Shown here: positions 25,581 through 35,276 of the stretch, piece by piece | How the letters are laid out: every line of letters starts with the position of its first letter | Numbering within the stretch: the stretch's first letter is position 1 | Assembly (NCBI GenBank): GCA_964465145.1 | Contig: CAYXJR010000006.1 | Coordinates: 38,186 to 102,185, forward strand | Direction: 5' to 3' | Length of the DNA: 64,000 nt | Source of the DNA: JAUVKA01 sp964465145 | GTDB taxonomy: Bacteria; Bacteroidota; Bacteroidia; Bacteroidales; UBA12481 | Notes under the pieces: generated by a model | Database searches by the model: none | Seen by the model: only the letters and a program-made list of their open reading frames with translations | Told to the model about the DNA's origin: nothing | Program-made: the position numbers and the translations under genes

Positions 25581-27764
25581 ATGGAAGAAAAAATGAAGCT
25601 AAATTCTAATCCAAGGACATGTATTAATTTCATAATAGTTCTATTAGTAGGACTGTCTTTTCACGGTTTCGCTCAGACCGCTGATCTTAGCTATCGGATT
25701 ACCGATCAAACCACAGCAACCACTCCAATTAGTCCATTGCTTTACAGTCATTTTATTGAAATTGGTTTTGGCTACCAGATTGCACCGATGCAAGCGGAGC
25801 GTTTTTTTAACCGTAGTTTTGAACCGTTTACACCTTATAATGGTAATACTAAAAATTCGTTTGGCTTACTGCTGAAGGGGGGCAATTATATTACTGACTG
25901 GAGTGGCGAAGCCTGGTATCATAGTGGCTATGAACACAATAGCTGGTTTGCTGCTCCAGGCGATGCAAATAATCCGGCAATCATAACGGACGAATCCACG
26001 TTTTTTACAAATGAATCACCTATGATCGATGTCCTCCTTCTACCAGAGAAAGGTGGGTGCGGTCACGGAGTGCAGAGTGTCCGTGTAATTAATAGTGAGC
26101 GCAAAAAATGGGGAGGATTGGCTCAGGAGGGGAAGTATCTGGAACAAGGAAAGACATATCATTTTAGCGGCTATCTGAAATCTATTTCCGGCAGTAAAAA
26201 GGTTGAAATCCGTCTATATCCTGAAGGGAATTGGGAACAACCTCTGTTCTCAAAAAAAATCACTCTGACCAAGGAATATAAAAAGTACACATGTGAGATT
26301 CCTTATACAGGATCGACAGCCCAAGTGACTTTTGCAGTTTTCATCGCAGCTCAAAGCAGTATTGAGGCGGACGCCTTTTCTCTAATGCCTGTAGATAATT
26401 ATTATGGATGGAAAAAATCGACAGTCGAAGCGGCTGCAAGAGCTAATCCCGGTTTAATAAGGTTTCCTGGCGGGTGTTTTGCCTCATTTTATAACTGGAA
26501 AAACGGAGTGGGAGAAAAGGATTTGCGTCAGCCTGAACCCTCCTTTTATTGGGGTGGTCAGAATGATAATGACCTGGGGACTGATGAACTCGCCATGTTG
26601 TGCAATAAAATGGGCACTCAGATGATGTTTTGTGTGAATCTCTATCACCCGAAAAAAAGGGAATACCTCAACATTGAGCAATATAAAAATCAGTATCCAT
26701 CCTTTGAACTATCCCAATTTACTGATCCCGAACAGGGTGCCCGGAGTGCCGCGGATTGGGTGGCCTATTGCAATCTGAAGGAGGGTGAACATCCTATGGC
26801 TGATTGGCGGGTGAAAAATGGATATAAAGAACCCTTTGATGTGAAATATTGGGAGATGGACAATGAACCCGGGCGCTGGTTTTCTGGGGTGGACTATGCT
26901 AAAGAAATTGTCATGTATTCCAAAGCAATGAAGGCAATTGATCCTACTATAAAAATTGGCATGGCAACATATGATTATGACAAAGAAATTCATGAAATGT
27001 TGGAAATTGCAGGGATGTATATCGATTTTTTTGCTGACAGAGACGACGAAGAAGATGGTCGTCTGGATCGAATGCTAAATGTTATTAATGATTTTAACAC
27101 TGCCAATGGTACTGATATTAAGTATTGCAATACCGAATGGCAGGTTCATTTATATGGAGCAAAGAACCCGAAAGAAACGGTCGATGAACGCTTCCTGTAT
27201 GGACATAAAACCCAGATTAAAAGATCTATGGTATTGGGAACATGGTTTTGTGGCTTAAAGGCCGCAGGATATCTTTTGGATTGGCAAAGAAAAGGTAGTA
27301 TTGTTGATTTCATTAATTTCAATAACTTCTCAAATACACACGGACAAGCTATTATAGAAACACCCAAGGAAGGGGCCTATCTTACGGCTCCGGGTAAGGT
27401 TTATGAATTATTATCCCGAACACCTGCTCGCCGGCCACTTGAAATCGAGAAATACCGGGCACATCGTGATGACATGTTTCAGGTCCAGGCGGCCTATAGT
27501 ATAAATAAGGACACTCTGGTGGTTTATGCACTCAATCGAACCGATTCGGCCAAAGTAATTGAGTTTGATTATTCTTTACTGAACAAAGATTTTCCATCGG
27601 TTGCACTATCAATGCTTGATGCCGATGATATTTTTGCTCGGAATAAGATTGATATGACAAATGAAATTCGCAGGAAAGACTGGATAGAAAAGCTAAGTGG
27701 CAAAAAATTACTCATTCATTGTTCACCACGTTCATTTATTCAAGCTATTTTACTGCCAAAATAA
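25581..27764 (+). CDS. Secreted alpha-L-arabinofuranosidase, GH51-type
   Basis: A 727-residue protein with a signal peptide (IIVLLVGLSFHGFAQ). The N-terminal part includes a strand-rich carbohydrate-binding-like region (about residues 100-270). The (beta/alpha)8 domain follows from FPGGCFASFYNWKNGVG. The acid/base is Glu429 in WEMDNEPGRW and the nucleophile Glu519 in KYCNTEWQVH, both in the positions expected of clan GH-A GH51 enzymes. The C-terminal beta domain follows to ILLPK. It removes terminal arabinofuranose from arabinan or arabinoxylan (family knowledge). Start may be Met1 or Met5. A papain-like lipoprotein follows on the same strand after 47 bases; no SusC/D pair is nearby. Confidence 0.88.
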   Translation: MEEKMKLNSNPRTCINFIIVLLVGLSFHGFAQTADLSYRITDQTTATTPISPLLYSHFIEIGFGYQIAPMQAERFFNRSFEPFTPYNGNTKNSFGLLLKGGNYITDWSGEAWYHSGYEHNSWFAAPGDANNPAIITDESTFFTNESPMIDVLLLPEKGGCGHGVQSVRVINSERKKWGGLAQEGKYLEQGKTYHFSGYLKSISGSKKVEIRLYPEGNWEQPLFSKKITLTKEYKKYTCEIPYTGSTAQVTFAVFIAAQSSIEADAFSLMPVDNYYGWKKSTVEAAARANPGLIRFPGGCFASFYNWKNGVGEKDLRQPEPSFYWGGQNDNDLGTDELAMLCNKMGTQMMFCVNLYHPKKREYLNIEQYKNQYPSFELSQFTDPEQGARSAADWVAYCNLKEGEHPMADWRVKNGYKEPFDVKYWEMDNEPGRWFSGVDYAKEIVMYSKAMKAIDPTIKIGMATYDYDKEIHEMLEIAGMYIDFFADRDDEEDGRLDRMLNVINDFNTANGTDIKYCNTEWQVHLYGAKNPKETVDERFLYGHKTQIKRSMVLGTWFCGLKAAGYLLDWQRKGSIVDFINFNNFSNTHGQAIIETPKEGAYLTAPGKVYELLSRTPARRPLEIEKYRAHRDDMFQVQAAYSINKDTLVVYALNRTDSAKVIEFDYSLLNKDFPSVALSMLDADDIFARNKIDMTNEIRRKDWIEKLSGKKLLIHCSPRSFIQAILLPK

Positions 27765-27811
27765 TTATAGAGAACGGCGAAATATTCATATGGCTAATTA
27801 GGCTTAAGAAA

Positions 27812-29179
27812 ATGAGCAGAAAATTTAATTATAAGAAATCTTGGATCCATTTTTTTGTCGGAGTAACTTTTAATGCTTTGCTGGCCTGCTTCGCTCTGAT
27901 AATTTTATCGTGTAATGTGAGTTGTAAAAGGCATAAAGAAAAGGATGTCAACACTCATGAACTAACGATATCCGTTGATAACAGCACAACAAAATACTTC
28001 CCCCCGATCGGGCAACAAAAAATTGGGGACTGTACTTGCTGGTCATCATGTTATTATTATAACACCTATACTCAGGCGCGGGATCATGATCTGGATGCAT
28101 CGACCGGTGAGCCTGAAGTTGTCTGCAGCCCACGTTTTTTGTTCTCTCTGATTTCCCAGGGAACAAGGGGAGCCGAGTGTACTGAACATGCCATGGAATG
28201 CCTTTCAGATGTAGGCTGTGCATCGGTTTCGAAATACTCCATGGATTCGCATTGGGCGGAATGGCCCGGCGAGGAGGCGAGGGTTGCTGCTCTCAGGAAT
28301 CGTACCGGTCAACTTCACAAGATTCGTGTCGATAATACCGAGGGACTGGAAACAGTAAAACAACATATAGCCAATGGCGGATGCGCCGTCACAAGGGCAT
28401 TGTTTAGGGCGAACTATCTGGCTTATAGAGCCAGTGCCTCCGGAGCCGGGATCGACAATGGCGTCATGTACGCGAAAGTGGGGGAGAATTGGCTGCGACA
28501 CTCGTTGTGCATCTGTGGTTATGACGATGAACGGTCGTACGTTGATGATAGAGATGGACAGACCTATTCAGGCGCCTTCCTCATTGCAAACAGCGAGGGA
28601 CAGGACTGGGGTAGCTACAACAGCACCGGAACTGGCACCAAAGGTTTTCTCTGGGTCGCTTATAATATGTTCATTGAAGGTGAATTCGGCTTATATGACC
28701 ACGATGATAATCCTTACACGGATTCTTGTTTTGACAACCCCCCTTATCCGACAATTTATTACCACGATGATCGACCGGATTACATACCGTCGCTGTATGC
28801 GGTTGTTGGTATCAATCATAGTAAAAGGAATATGCTTAGACTTACGGGTGGTATTGGTTCGGTTGATTCACCAGATTTCGTTGGTCCGGAAGTGATGGAA
28901 CTAACCGATTCCGGAGAAATCCCCATTTGTGATACAAATCGCGTTGTTATTGATTTGTCGGATGGTACCCATTTTATTGAAAGCGGGATTCGGATAAAGG
29001 TGTTTGTTGAATTATATGTAAAATCTTCAGCAGATAGTAATGCTGCGATTACAAGTGCGGACTTTTACTACGCTCCTGAAGGTGATGGTAATTACACTAA
29101 ATATTCTTCAAAAGATCCGATTATAACTGTAATACCCGGCAATAAGGGCTTCGCTGCTATAGAAATTAATATTCATTAA
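27812..29179 (+). CDS. Papain-like (C1) cysteine peptidase lipoprotein
   Basis: About 455 residues from ATG at 27812; an upstream start at 27719 would overlap the GH51 gene. A hydrophobic segment and LIILSCNVSC indicate a lipoprotein or membrane anchor. Papain family landmarks: the Cys region FPPIGQQKIGDCTCWSSCYYY (papain has QGxCGSCWAFS), the His region LRHSLCICGYDD (HAVxIVGYG type), and the Asn region FLIANSEGQDWGS (NSWGxxWG type). The Cys context is changed (DCTCWSS for SCGSCWA) yet keeps C-W-S order, so activity is plausible. The C-terminal 100 residues look like a beta domain. The sequence is rich in charged and polar residues and a little more GC-rich than its neighbours. Confidence 0.75.
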   Translation: MSRKFNYKKSWIHFFVGVTFNALLACFALIILSCNVSCKRHKEKDVNTHELTISVDNSTTKYFPPIGQQKIGDCTCWSSCYYYNTYTQARDHDLDASTGEPEVVCSPRFLFSLISQGTRGAECTEHAMECLSDVGCASVSKYSMDSHWAEWPGEEARVAALRNRTGQLHKIRVDNTEGLETVKQHIANGGCAVTRALFRANYLAYRASASGAGIDNGVMYAKVGENWLRHSLCICGYDDERSYVDDRDGQTYSGAFLIANSEGQDWGSYNSTGTGTKGFLWVAYNMFIEGEFGLYDHDDNPYTDSCFDNPPYPTIYYHDDRPDYIPSLYAVVGINHSKRNMLRLTGGIGSVDSPDFVGPEVMELTDSGEIPICDTNRVVIDLSDGTHFIESGIRIKVFVELYVKSSADSNAAITSADFYYAPEGDGNYTKYSSKDPIITVIPGNKGFAAIEINIH

Positions 29180-29486
29180 CCTGGGCAAGCTAGAACCAAA
29201 AAGGAAAAAAGTTGTAACTTTTCCTTCTGGAATTATCGACAACAACACATGCCAGTGAAACAATGATGGCGAATAAAAACACAATATTCTAAATGGCTCT
29301 AGCAACCTTAAGGGAGCACTGGACAAATCTCAGGACGAATCTTGTTCATGTCACCGAATAGTTCACCACGGCTCCCTCCGGTTTAATTAATAGTGATACT
29401 AAGGTACAAACAACTTGTTGGTACAAAAAAAGAAACCAATTGTGGAGTTGTAAATGCCTAAATAAAACCAGATGCTAATCTAAAGG
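29180..29486. other. Convergent intergenic region with a weak hairpin
   Basis: No gene seen. At 29201-29226 AAGGAAAAAAGTT and AACTTTTCCTT pair with a two-base bulge; read on the minus strand the stem runs into a short T tract. It may terminate transcription from either convergent gene. The remaining sequence shows no recognisable feature. Confidence 0.4.
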
Positions 29487-31508
29487 TTACCGGGCCTCTG
29501 ATTCTCTGATCACCTCAACCTTCTCAATCACGTCCCCAACCTCCAGCTGGTGGACAATTTCTATTCCACTGACCACGAATCCAAAATTAGTGTACTTTCC
29601 ATCGAGGTGTGGTGTTGCTGAATGGGTAAAATACCACTGGCTGCCTTCTGTATCTTTCCCGGCCGAGGCCATGCCGAGGGTTCCCTCCATGAAGGGCGCG
29701 GGGGTGAATTCAGAACGAAGGGTGAAAGGCGGGCCACCCCAGCCATCGCCCCGGGGACAGCCGTCCTGGACAACAAAATTTGGCACAACCCTGTGTATAA
29801 CCCCATTGTTGTAAAACCCCGACTCAACGAGTTCCAGAAATGCCGAAACTGTTCCAGGGCACCAGTTCACATTCAGTTGTACCACAATTTCTCCCTTGCT
29901 GGTGACAAATTCCACCAGTTGTTTCGGCGGAATATTCATGACCCGCTCCCAGTCAATCGGATGATTATATGCGGGTGCTGCTGTATATCCGCTTTTCTTG
30001 CCGGAAAAATATTCCATGCTCGAGATCAGCTCACCGCGGGCTTCCGCCATTTCGGGTGAGCCGGCTGCCTTCAGGGCTTCTTCAATAAATCCGATGTCTT
30101 TGATCAGCTCTTTGTAATTCAGATCAGGATCCCTTAAAACTGATGCGGCCATGGATACGATAGCCAAATCTCCCGACCGGATTCCTGTCTTAAATATTCT
30201 TAAGAACTCCTCATCCAGATCAATATCCTGCAAAATCAAGTTATCGCTGGATTTCTCAAAATTCAGGCTCTTTCGCATGAGTGTGAGGGTTTCCATAGCA
30301 TAGGTGGAAACCATTTGGGGCCCGCTTTTCATCTGGGCTTCAACAAATCCGTATTTCTCCGGGTCAGGTGCAAGGCATTTTAATAGGCATGCTTTCTCAG
30401 CCACATTTTCAGTTCCATTATAAAGTGCAATTATCCTTTTTTCAATTTTTCCGGGCAGGTTTTTTTTGGTTGTGGATATTTCCATGGCCTTCCCGAGAAG
30501 CAAAGCCCTGGCTCTCCAATTCTTCGTCTTTTTCGCCGCCCTAATATGATTTCGCAAATCCGATTCACTTGCAAGTCGCTGAATCGACTCAGCTGCCGCA
30601 ATGGCCTGATTCGGATCTTGCCCGCAGGCAATCTCATACATTAATTTTCCAGCCTTTTCCCAGGATTTGTGAGACAGGCTTTGGATAATATTGACTTTCA
30701 CCCTGTAATCGGCATCCGATTTAAGGGTAGCTTCTGCAAGTGGCCAGGCTTCCTTACCCCGGGCTTTTATGATAGCCTTAATAATGTTTGACCGAACCAT
30801 TTCATCTCTTTCTCCGAAATACAATTCTTGCAAATCTTTTGCATGATTTGCAAGCCACAGTGAATCGGCATATCTCCCCAGATGATATGAGGCATAGGTC
30901 ACCCCAACGGTACTGCTGCCCTCTTTGATGATCTCCAGCATTTTTTCATTGCCCTCCGGAACCACAAGGCCACGTAGTGCAAAGCGCAGAATCCCCTGGG
31001 CCTGGCCTTCCGATTCTTGAAATTCTGCCTTTTGAGTGGCAAGCCATAAAAGATTTGACACATCCCCTGTTTTCCCAAGGGCATCAAATAACATCCCTTT
31101 TACAAGTTTTACAGTGTCTTTCTCTAAGGCTGATATTAATAACGGAACTGCCGAAGGATGAAAGGTCTGGCCCAGGGCAAAAGCGGCAGCCATCCGGATC
31201 CCATTCATTTCTGAATCCAGAGCAGGGGCAATACTGTCTATAATTCCGATAGACTGCAAGCTACCCAGGCACATCAATGCTTCCCCCCTGTAATTTGGAT
31301 TGGAATCCCTGAGAAAAGGAAGTAGAGCCAGAGAATCCCGCCTGTCAGCCAGATCGTGAATCTCCCGTAGAACAGGATCTGAGAATTTGTTAATTGAATC
31401 CTGGGAGAAGCTGCTTCCTGTTGTGAAACTATAGAGTAGAACAATGAATGCGAACAATAATACCCGTGGGGCACTTTTAAAAAATTGCTTAATCGGGATC
31501 GGTCTCAT
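29487..31508 (-). CDS. Exported HEAT-repeat protein with C-terminal cyclophilin domain
   Basis: A 673-residue protein with an N-terminal signal sequence (VLLFAFIVLLYSFTTGSSFSQ). Residues about 50-480 are helical HEAT-like repeats (YRGEALMCLGSLQSIG, IRMAAAFALGQTFHPSAVPLL, and so on). The last 170 residues are a peptidyl-prolyl isomerase of cyclophilin type: NNGVIHRVVPNFVVQDGCPRG, PFMEGTLGMASAGKDTEGSQ followed by WYF, and TPHLDGKYTNFGFVVSG. Cyclophilins speed proline isomerisation; with HEAT repeats this form probably acts on envelope proteins. It overlaps the 3' end of the upstream GH3 gene by 20 bases and is surely cotranscribed with it. Confidence 0.88.
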   Translation of the reverse strand: MRPIPIKQFFKSAPRVLLFAFIVLLYSFTTGSSFSQDSINKFSDPVLREIHDLADRRDSLALLPFLRDSNPNYRGEALMCLGSLQSIGIIDSIAPALDSEMNGIRMAAAFALGQTFHPSAVPLLISALEKDTVKLVKGMLFDALGKTGDVSNLLWLATQKAEFQESEGQAQGILRFALRGLVVPEGNEKMLEIIKEGSSTVGVTYASYHLGRYADSLWLANHAKDLQELYFGERDEMVRSNIIKAIIKARGKEAWPLAEATLKSDADYRVKVNIIQSLSHKSWEKAGKLMYEIACGQDPNQAIAAAESIQRLASESDLRNHIRAAKKTKNWRARALLLGKAMEISTTKKNLPGKIEKRIIALYNGTENVAEKACLLKCLAPDPEKYGFVEAQMKSGPQMVSTYAMETLTLMRKSLNFEKSSDNLILQDIDLDEEFLRIFKTGIRSGDLAIVSMAASVLRDPDLNYKELIKDIGFIEEALKAAGSPEMAEARGELISSMEYFSGKKSGYTAAPAYNHPIDWERVMNIPPKQLVEFVTSKGEIVVQLNVNWCPGTVSAFLELVESGFYNNGVIHRVVPNFVVQDGCPRGDGWGGPPFTLRSEFTPAPFMEGTLGMASAGKDTEGSQWYFTHSATPHLDGKYTNFGFVVSGIEIVHQLEVGDVIEKVEVIRESEAR

Positions 31509-34458
31509 TTTTATTTTCTATTGCATTATAAAAAGTCTCCAGGATACTAGACCGAATATTCAGATCATACAACTTTGTATTGTCTCGTGTTGGATAAACC
31601 CTGTTTGAGAAAAAAACATAGAGAATCCCCGAAACGGGGTCAGCCCAGACAAAAGCTCCTGTATACCCGGAATGCCCAAAGCTGGCTGAACTGACACTAT
31701 GAGCCGGATAGGCATCAATTGGATCCATGGTATCATTTCTAACTAGGGGCTTGTCGAATCCAAGCCCTCGCCGGTTTCCTTCATCACAGTACTGACATCG
31801 TGTAAATTCTCCAATTGCAGCCTTGGAAAGGAACCGCTCTCCACCATATTGCCCACCCCAAAGATACATCTGGTGTAGTTTTGCCAGATCTTCAGCGGTT
31901 GAAAATAAACCGGCATTTCCTGAAACACCACCCATCATCGCAGCTCCCTCATCATGAACAAAGCCCCTGAGTTGTTCCATACGAAAAAAATCATCATTCT
32001 CTGTTGGCACAATTCTTTCAGATGGAAACCACCTGAGTGGATTATATACTAATGTCCAGGCCCCTAGAGGCCGGTAAAATTCATTGTATAAATATTCCTC
32101 GTAATCATAACCTGTTAGATTCTCAATTACCCGCGGGTAGATATAGGAAAGCAAGCCGGAATAAATATATTCCTTTTTCTCAAGCATTGGAGAATCTGTA
32201 GTCTGGTTATAGATCGATTGATGGTATTTTTTATTCACCCACAGATTCTCTGAAACCCTGCCAGAGAATCTTCGGGAAGAGTCCTGCTTAATGGTCCCCC
32301 TTTTAAAAGAGCCATCCTCTTTGGCTATCTCTTTCCAAAATGCGATCCAGGCGGCCAGACGGGCATAATGGGCCAGCCCTTCCCTAAGGGTAAAATCTTC
32401 TTTGTCGGTTCTCTTAAATTTTGGCCAATAAGTTGAAAAGGGCTCATCTAATCTGATTTTACCCTCATCGTATAAGCGTATAATGGGAGGCAAAGGCCCT
32501 GTAACCTTGGTTATCGAAGCAAGGTCAAATATATCTGAACTTCGAACTACCTGTTCCTTTTCATAGGTGTGGAATCCGTAGCATTCATGAAAAAACACCT
32601 TTCCATTTCTGGCAGCGAAAACCTCACATCCAGGGTAAGCCGCTGAATCTAAACCTAATTGACAAATAGAGTCAATCTTTTTTTTAAGAAAAACATTATC
32701 CATTCCCACTTCCTCGGGCAGAACATAAGAAAAACGTATCCCTCCCTCAATATTCAAACCATTACCCACCTGGAATTTTTCATTAACATCCACCGGTAAA
32801 CGTCCATCAGCACCAATTCCACCGAAAATTAGTTGGGCAGCGAAATCCTGAGCTAAGAAATTTTCATAATAGGCTATTATTAAACCTGAAGCCTGCTCAA
32901 TTCCTGGAATAACACCCAGGGAATAGGGATTCCCAAATAGGCTTACCACGGTCTTTTGCCTGGCAGTAATTTTTTTAATAAATGCTATCTCACTGGAGGT
33001 CAGACCAAAATTCATTGAAGCCCTCATATCCATGTTATGAACACCAATTATTACCAGGTCATAATCTGCAAGTTTGACCATCAGGGAATCAAATTCTACC
33101 GAATCGGCATCCCTGTCGATAGAATAGGCATCCAACCGGGTATAATTATCCAACCTGTTTTGAAAACTGCTTTTCCTGTCGCGCCCCAGGCATACAGAAG
33201 CAATCTCAGTGGATTCCAGGTTCTTAATTGGAATGATCTCCTCTTCATTACGCAAAACGCTAAGTGAGGCCCTGGTCAGCTCCCTTAGGAGTACCTGAGC
33301 TGAAGCCGGGAATAGTTTTTGATCCAGGTCGATAGTATCAAGTTCTCCGGCATATGCCAACCCGGTCCGGTATTTGACCCCCAGAATCTTTTTACAACTT
33401 TCTTCAAGGTCCTCCTCCATGATCCTGCCATGCTGTATGGCATTTATAATGGCTTCAACCGCTATTTTTACATCCTCCACATACACCAGCATATCATTAC
33501 CGGCCATCAGAGCCCTAACCTCAATTTCTCCAGGAGGAAAATGATCGGCTACACCTTTCATATTTAGCGTATCAGTAACTACCAGGCCATTAAAACCCAT
33601 TTCATTTTTGAGTTGTCCCCTGATCACCGGGGCAGATAAGGTGGTGGGTATATCAGGTTCCGGATCCAGGGCAGGAATATTCAGGTGGGCAACCATTATA
33701 CCACTGAGTCCGTTGTTTATTAACTGTTGGAATGGAAACAACTCTATCTCTTCCAAACGCTGCCTGTCATGCCGGATCACTGGAAGAGTAAGATGGGAAT
33801 CAGTACTTGTATCGCCATGACCGGGAAAGTGTTTCGCCGTTGGAATGATATTCTCATCCTGTAAGCCCTTCATGTAGGCAGTACCTTTTTGAGCTACACG
33901 GTACTGATCGGATCCGAAGGAACGATAATTAATAACCGGATTTGCCGGATTGTTATTCACATCAACCACCGGGGCAAAATTCATCTGAATTCCCACGGCA
34001 CGCAACTGGCGACCTATCTCCCTGCCCATAAGGTATATCAGGGAGTCGTTCTGGATTGCACCCAATGCAATCTGGTAAGGGAAACGCATAGTGCTGTCGA
34101 GACGCATACCAAGTCCCCACTCAGCATCAATGGCCATCAAAAGGGGAACCTTACTTATGGATTGCAAGTGATTAATAATTTTGATCTGGCGATTTGGACC
34201 CCCCTGAAAAAAAGCAATCCCCCCTATCTTATAATCCCTAACCAAATTCTCCAGCTCCTGTTCATGTTCTATTCCCATATTTGACCAGGCAGGAACCATA
34301 ATCAATTGAGCAATTCTTTCCTTTTGACTTAAAATATTGTAAACTGAATCTACCCAAGCGTACTCAGCCAGGCTTGGATGAGTTTTTGAGTTATCCTGGG
34401 CAGCACCGGTAAAAACCGATAAAGCCAGCAATACCAGAGTATAAATGATTTTCGGCAT
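31489..34458 (-). CDS. GH3 NagZ-like glycosidase fused to a class C beta-lactamase-like serine hydrolase
   Basis: A 989-residue exported protein (signal LALSVFTGAAQ). Residues about 30-370 form a GH3 domain with the NagZ-type loop KHFPGHGDTSTDSH, which supplies His-Asp acid/base catalysis, and the nucleophile Asp in VVTDTLNMKG; a GH3 C-terminal domain follows to about 570. Residues about 600-980 are a beta-lactamase/penicillin-binding domain with SITK (Ser648, Lys651), a YSG triad near 765 where YSN or YSD is usual, and HSG (His929). The combination suggests two activities on one substrate, likely peptidoglycan-derived muropeptides (hexosaminidase plus peptidase or esterase); this is inferred. 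Such fusions are known in Bacteroidota. It shares 20 bases with the cyclophilin gene. Confidence 0.9.
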   Translation of the reverse strand: MPKIIYTLVLLALSVFTGAAQDNSKTHPSLAEYAWVDSVYNILSQKERIAQLIMVPAWSNMGIEHEQELENLVRDYKIGGIAFFQGGPNRQIKIINHLQSISKVPLLMAIDAEWGLGMRLDSTMRFPYQIALGAIQNDSLIYLMGREIGRQLRAVGIQMNFAPVVDVNNNPANPVINYRSFGSDQYRVAQKGTAYMKGLQDENIIPTAKHFPGHGDTSTDSHLTLPVIRHDRQRLEEIELFPFQQLINNGLSGIMVAHLNIPALDPEPDIPTTLSAPVIRGQLKNEMGFNGLVVTDTLNMKGVADHFPPGEIEVRALMAGNDMLVYVEDVKIAVEAIINAIQHGRIMEEDLEESCKKILGVKYRTGLAYAGELDTIDLDQKLFPASAQVLLRELTRASLSVLRNEEEIIPIKNLESTEIASVCLGRDRKSSFQNRLDNYTRLDAYSIDRDADSVEFDSLMVKLADYDLVIIGVHNMDMRASMNFGLTSSEIAFIKKITARQKTVVSLFGNPYSLGVIPGIEQASGLIIAYYENFLAQDFAAQLIFGGIGADGRLPVDVNEKFQVGNGLNIEGGIRFSYVLPEEVGMDNVFLKKKIDSICQLGLDSAAYPGCEVFAARNGKVFFHECYGFHTYEKEQVVRSSDIFDLASITKVTGPLPPIIRLYDEGKIRLDEPFSTYWPKFKRTDKEDFTLREGLAHYARLAAWIAFWKEIAKEDGSFKRGTIKQDSSRRFSGRVSENLWVNKKYHQSIYNQTTDSPMLEKKEYIYSGLLSYIYPRVIENLTGYDYEEYLYNEFYRPLGAWTLVYNPLRWFPSERIVPTENDDFFRMEQLRGFVHDEGAAMMGGVSGNAGLFSTAEDLAKLHQMYLWGGQYGGERFLSKAAIGEFTRCQYCDEGNRRGLGFDKPLVRNDTMDPIDAYPAHSVSSASFGHSGYTGAFVWADPVSGILYVFFSNRVYPTRDNTKLYDLNIRSSILETFYNAIENKNETDPD

Positions 34459-34489
34459 CAGGGCTGATTCAAAGCTGTTTTACAATTTT

Positions 34490-34497
34490 CAAAGGTA
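34490..34497 (-). promoter_or_regulatory. Candidate -7 box for the GH3 / cyclophilin operon
   Basis: TACCTTTG on the minus strand (34497-34490) matches TAnnTTTG exactly and sits 32 bases before the GH3 ATG. A clear -33 TTTG is not seen at the expected distance. Confidence 0.4.
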
Positions 34498-34686
34498 CAA
34501 TTTATCATGATTGATTGCCATTTGTGATTTGATGCAGATTTCCACTATTATGGTCAATTCCTGCCTGGTTAGCAGTTCACGATATTTATGTATCCGCTCA
34601 AGAGGAAATAATTAAAATACTGACTTTCAATTTGTAAACGCGTTAGGATTTTTAGTATCGCGTTCATTGATTCGTTTATCATTTCG

Positions 34687-34694
34687 TAAATTTG
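34687..34694 (+). promoter_or_regulatory. Candidate -7 box for the DUF1579-like gene
   Basis: TAAATTTG at 34687-34694 matches the TAnnTTTG consensus. A TTG at 34667-34669 lies 17 bases upstream, slightly closer than ideal. It would give a short leader before ATG 34718. Confidence 0.4.
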
Positions 34695-34717
34695 CACTAC
34701 TAAAACAAGAAGTGAGT

Positions 34718-35242
34718 ATGAGAACACATATTGTTTTTGCAGGAATTGTCCTGTTTATTTTATTTTCATCACTCAGCCTGCATGCTCAGAATAAAACCCC
34801 CGTATGTCCCTGCTGTACTGAAGAATACCGACAATTTGATTTCTGGGTCGGAGATTGGGTGGTTTACGCCAAAGGGAAAATGGCTGGCTTCAATAAAATA
34901 ACCAAGATTGAGGGCGACTGTATTATTCGGGAAAATTGGAAATCTGTTGAAAGTTCATATATCGGAACCTCTTACAATTTTTATGACAAAACAGATAATA
35001 AATGGAAGCAGGTATGGATTGATAACCTGGGAACCGTACTGGAATTGAAAGGTGAATTCAAGGACAACAAAATGATCCTTGAAAGTGAAGAGAAAACAGA
35101 TCAGAATGGGAACAGGATAATCAACAGAATTACCTGGTACGAGAATGAAGATGGAACAGTACGACAATTATGGGAACAATCAGGCGATGGCGGACTTGCC
35201 TTTACCACTTCATTTGATGGACTTTACCGCAGAAGAAAGTAG
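34718..35242 (+). CDS. Exported DUF1579-like protein
   Basis: About 174 residues from ATG at 34718, where the signal peptide begins (MRTHIVFAGIVLFILFSSLSLHAQ); the in-frame ATG at 34667 would lie at or before the promoter and adds polar residues. The mature part reads CPCCTEEYRQFDFWVGDWVVY and continues with short strand pairs (KITKIEGDCIIRENW, SYNFYDKTDNKWKQVW, GTVRQLWEQSGDGG). This DFW-x-GxW start and repeated strand pattern is typical of the DUF1579/lipocalin-like family, of unknown function. Two vicinal cysteine pairs at the mature N-terminus could bind metal. The stop codon lies inside the palindrome at 35239-35266. Confidence 0.75.
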   Translation: MRTHIVFAGIVLFILFSSLSLHAQNKTPVCPCCTEEYRQFDFWVGDWVVYAKGKMAGFNKITKIEGDCIIRENWKSVESSYIGTSYNFYDKTDNKWKQVWIDNLGTVLELKGEFKDNKMILESEEKTDQNGNRIINRITWYENEDGTVRQLWEQSGDGGLAFTTSFDGLYRRRK

Positions 35243-35266
35243 AGACGCATGATCATGCGTCTCTAC
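35239..35266. repeat. 28-base perfect palindrome (GTAGAGACGCAT half-site)
   Basis: The half-sequence GTAGAGACGCAT is followed by GATC and its exact reverse complement. It begins one base before the TAG stop of the preceding gene and ends about 10 bases before the DUF1638 remnant. I recognise this type of GTAGAGACG palindrome from intergenic DNA of Bacteroidota and cyanobacteria, where it is a dispersed REP-like element. It may also terminate transcription. Confidence 0.8.
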
Positions 35267-35276
35267 AATGCCTGGA

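Noticed and set aside
28374..28895. 173-codon plus-strand frame inside the papain-like gene
   Set aside because: Same strand but shifted frame within a gene whose catalytic motifs are intact; no family signature.
29622..30059. 145-codon plus-strand frame
   Set aside because: Antisense to the cyclophilin domain, whose motifs are clear on the minus strand.
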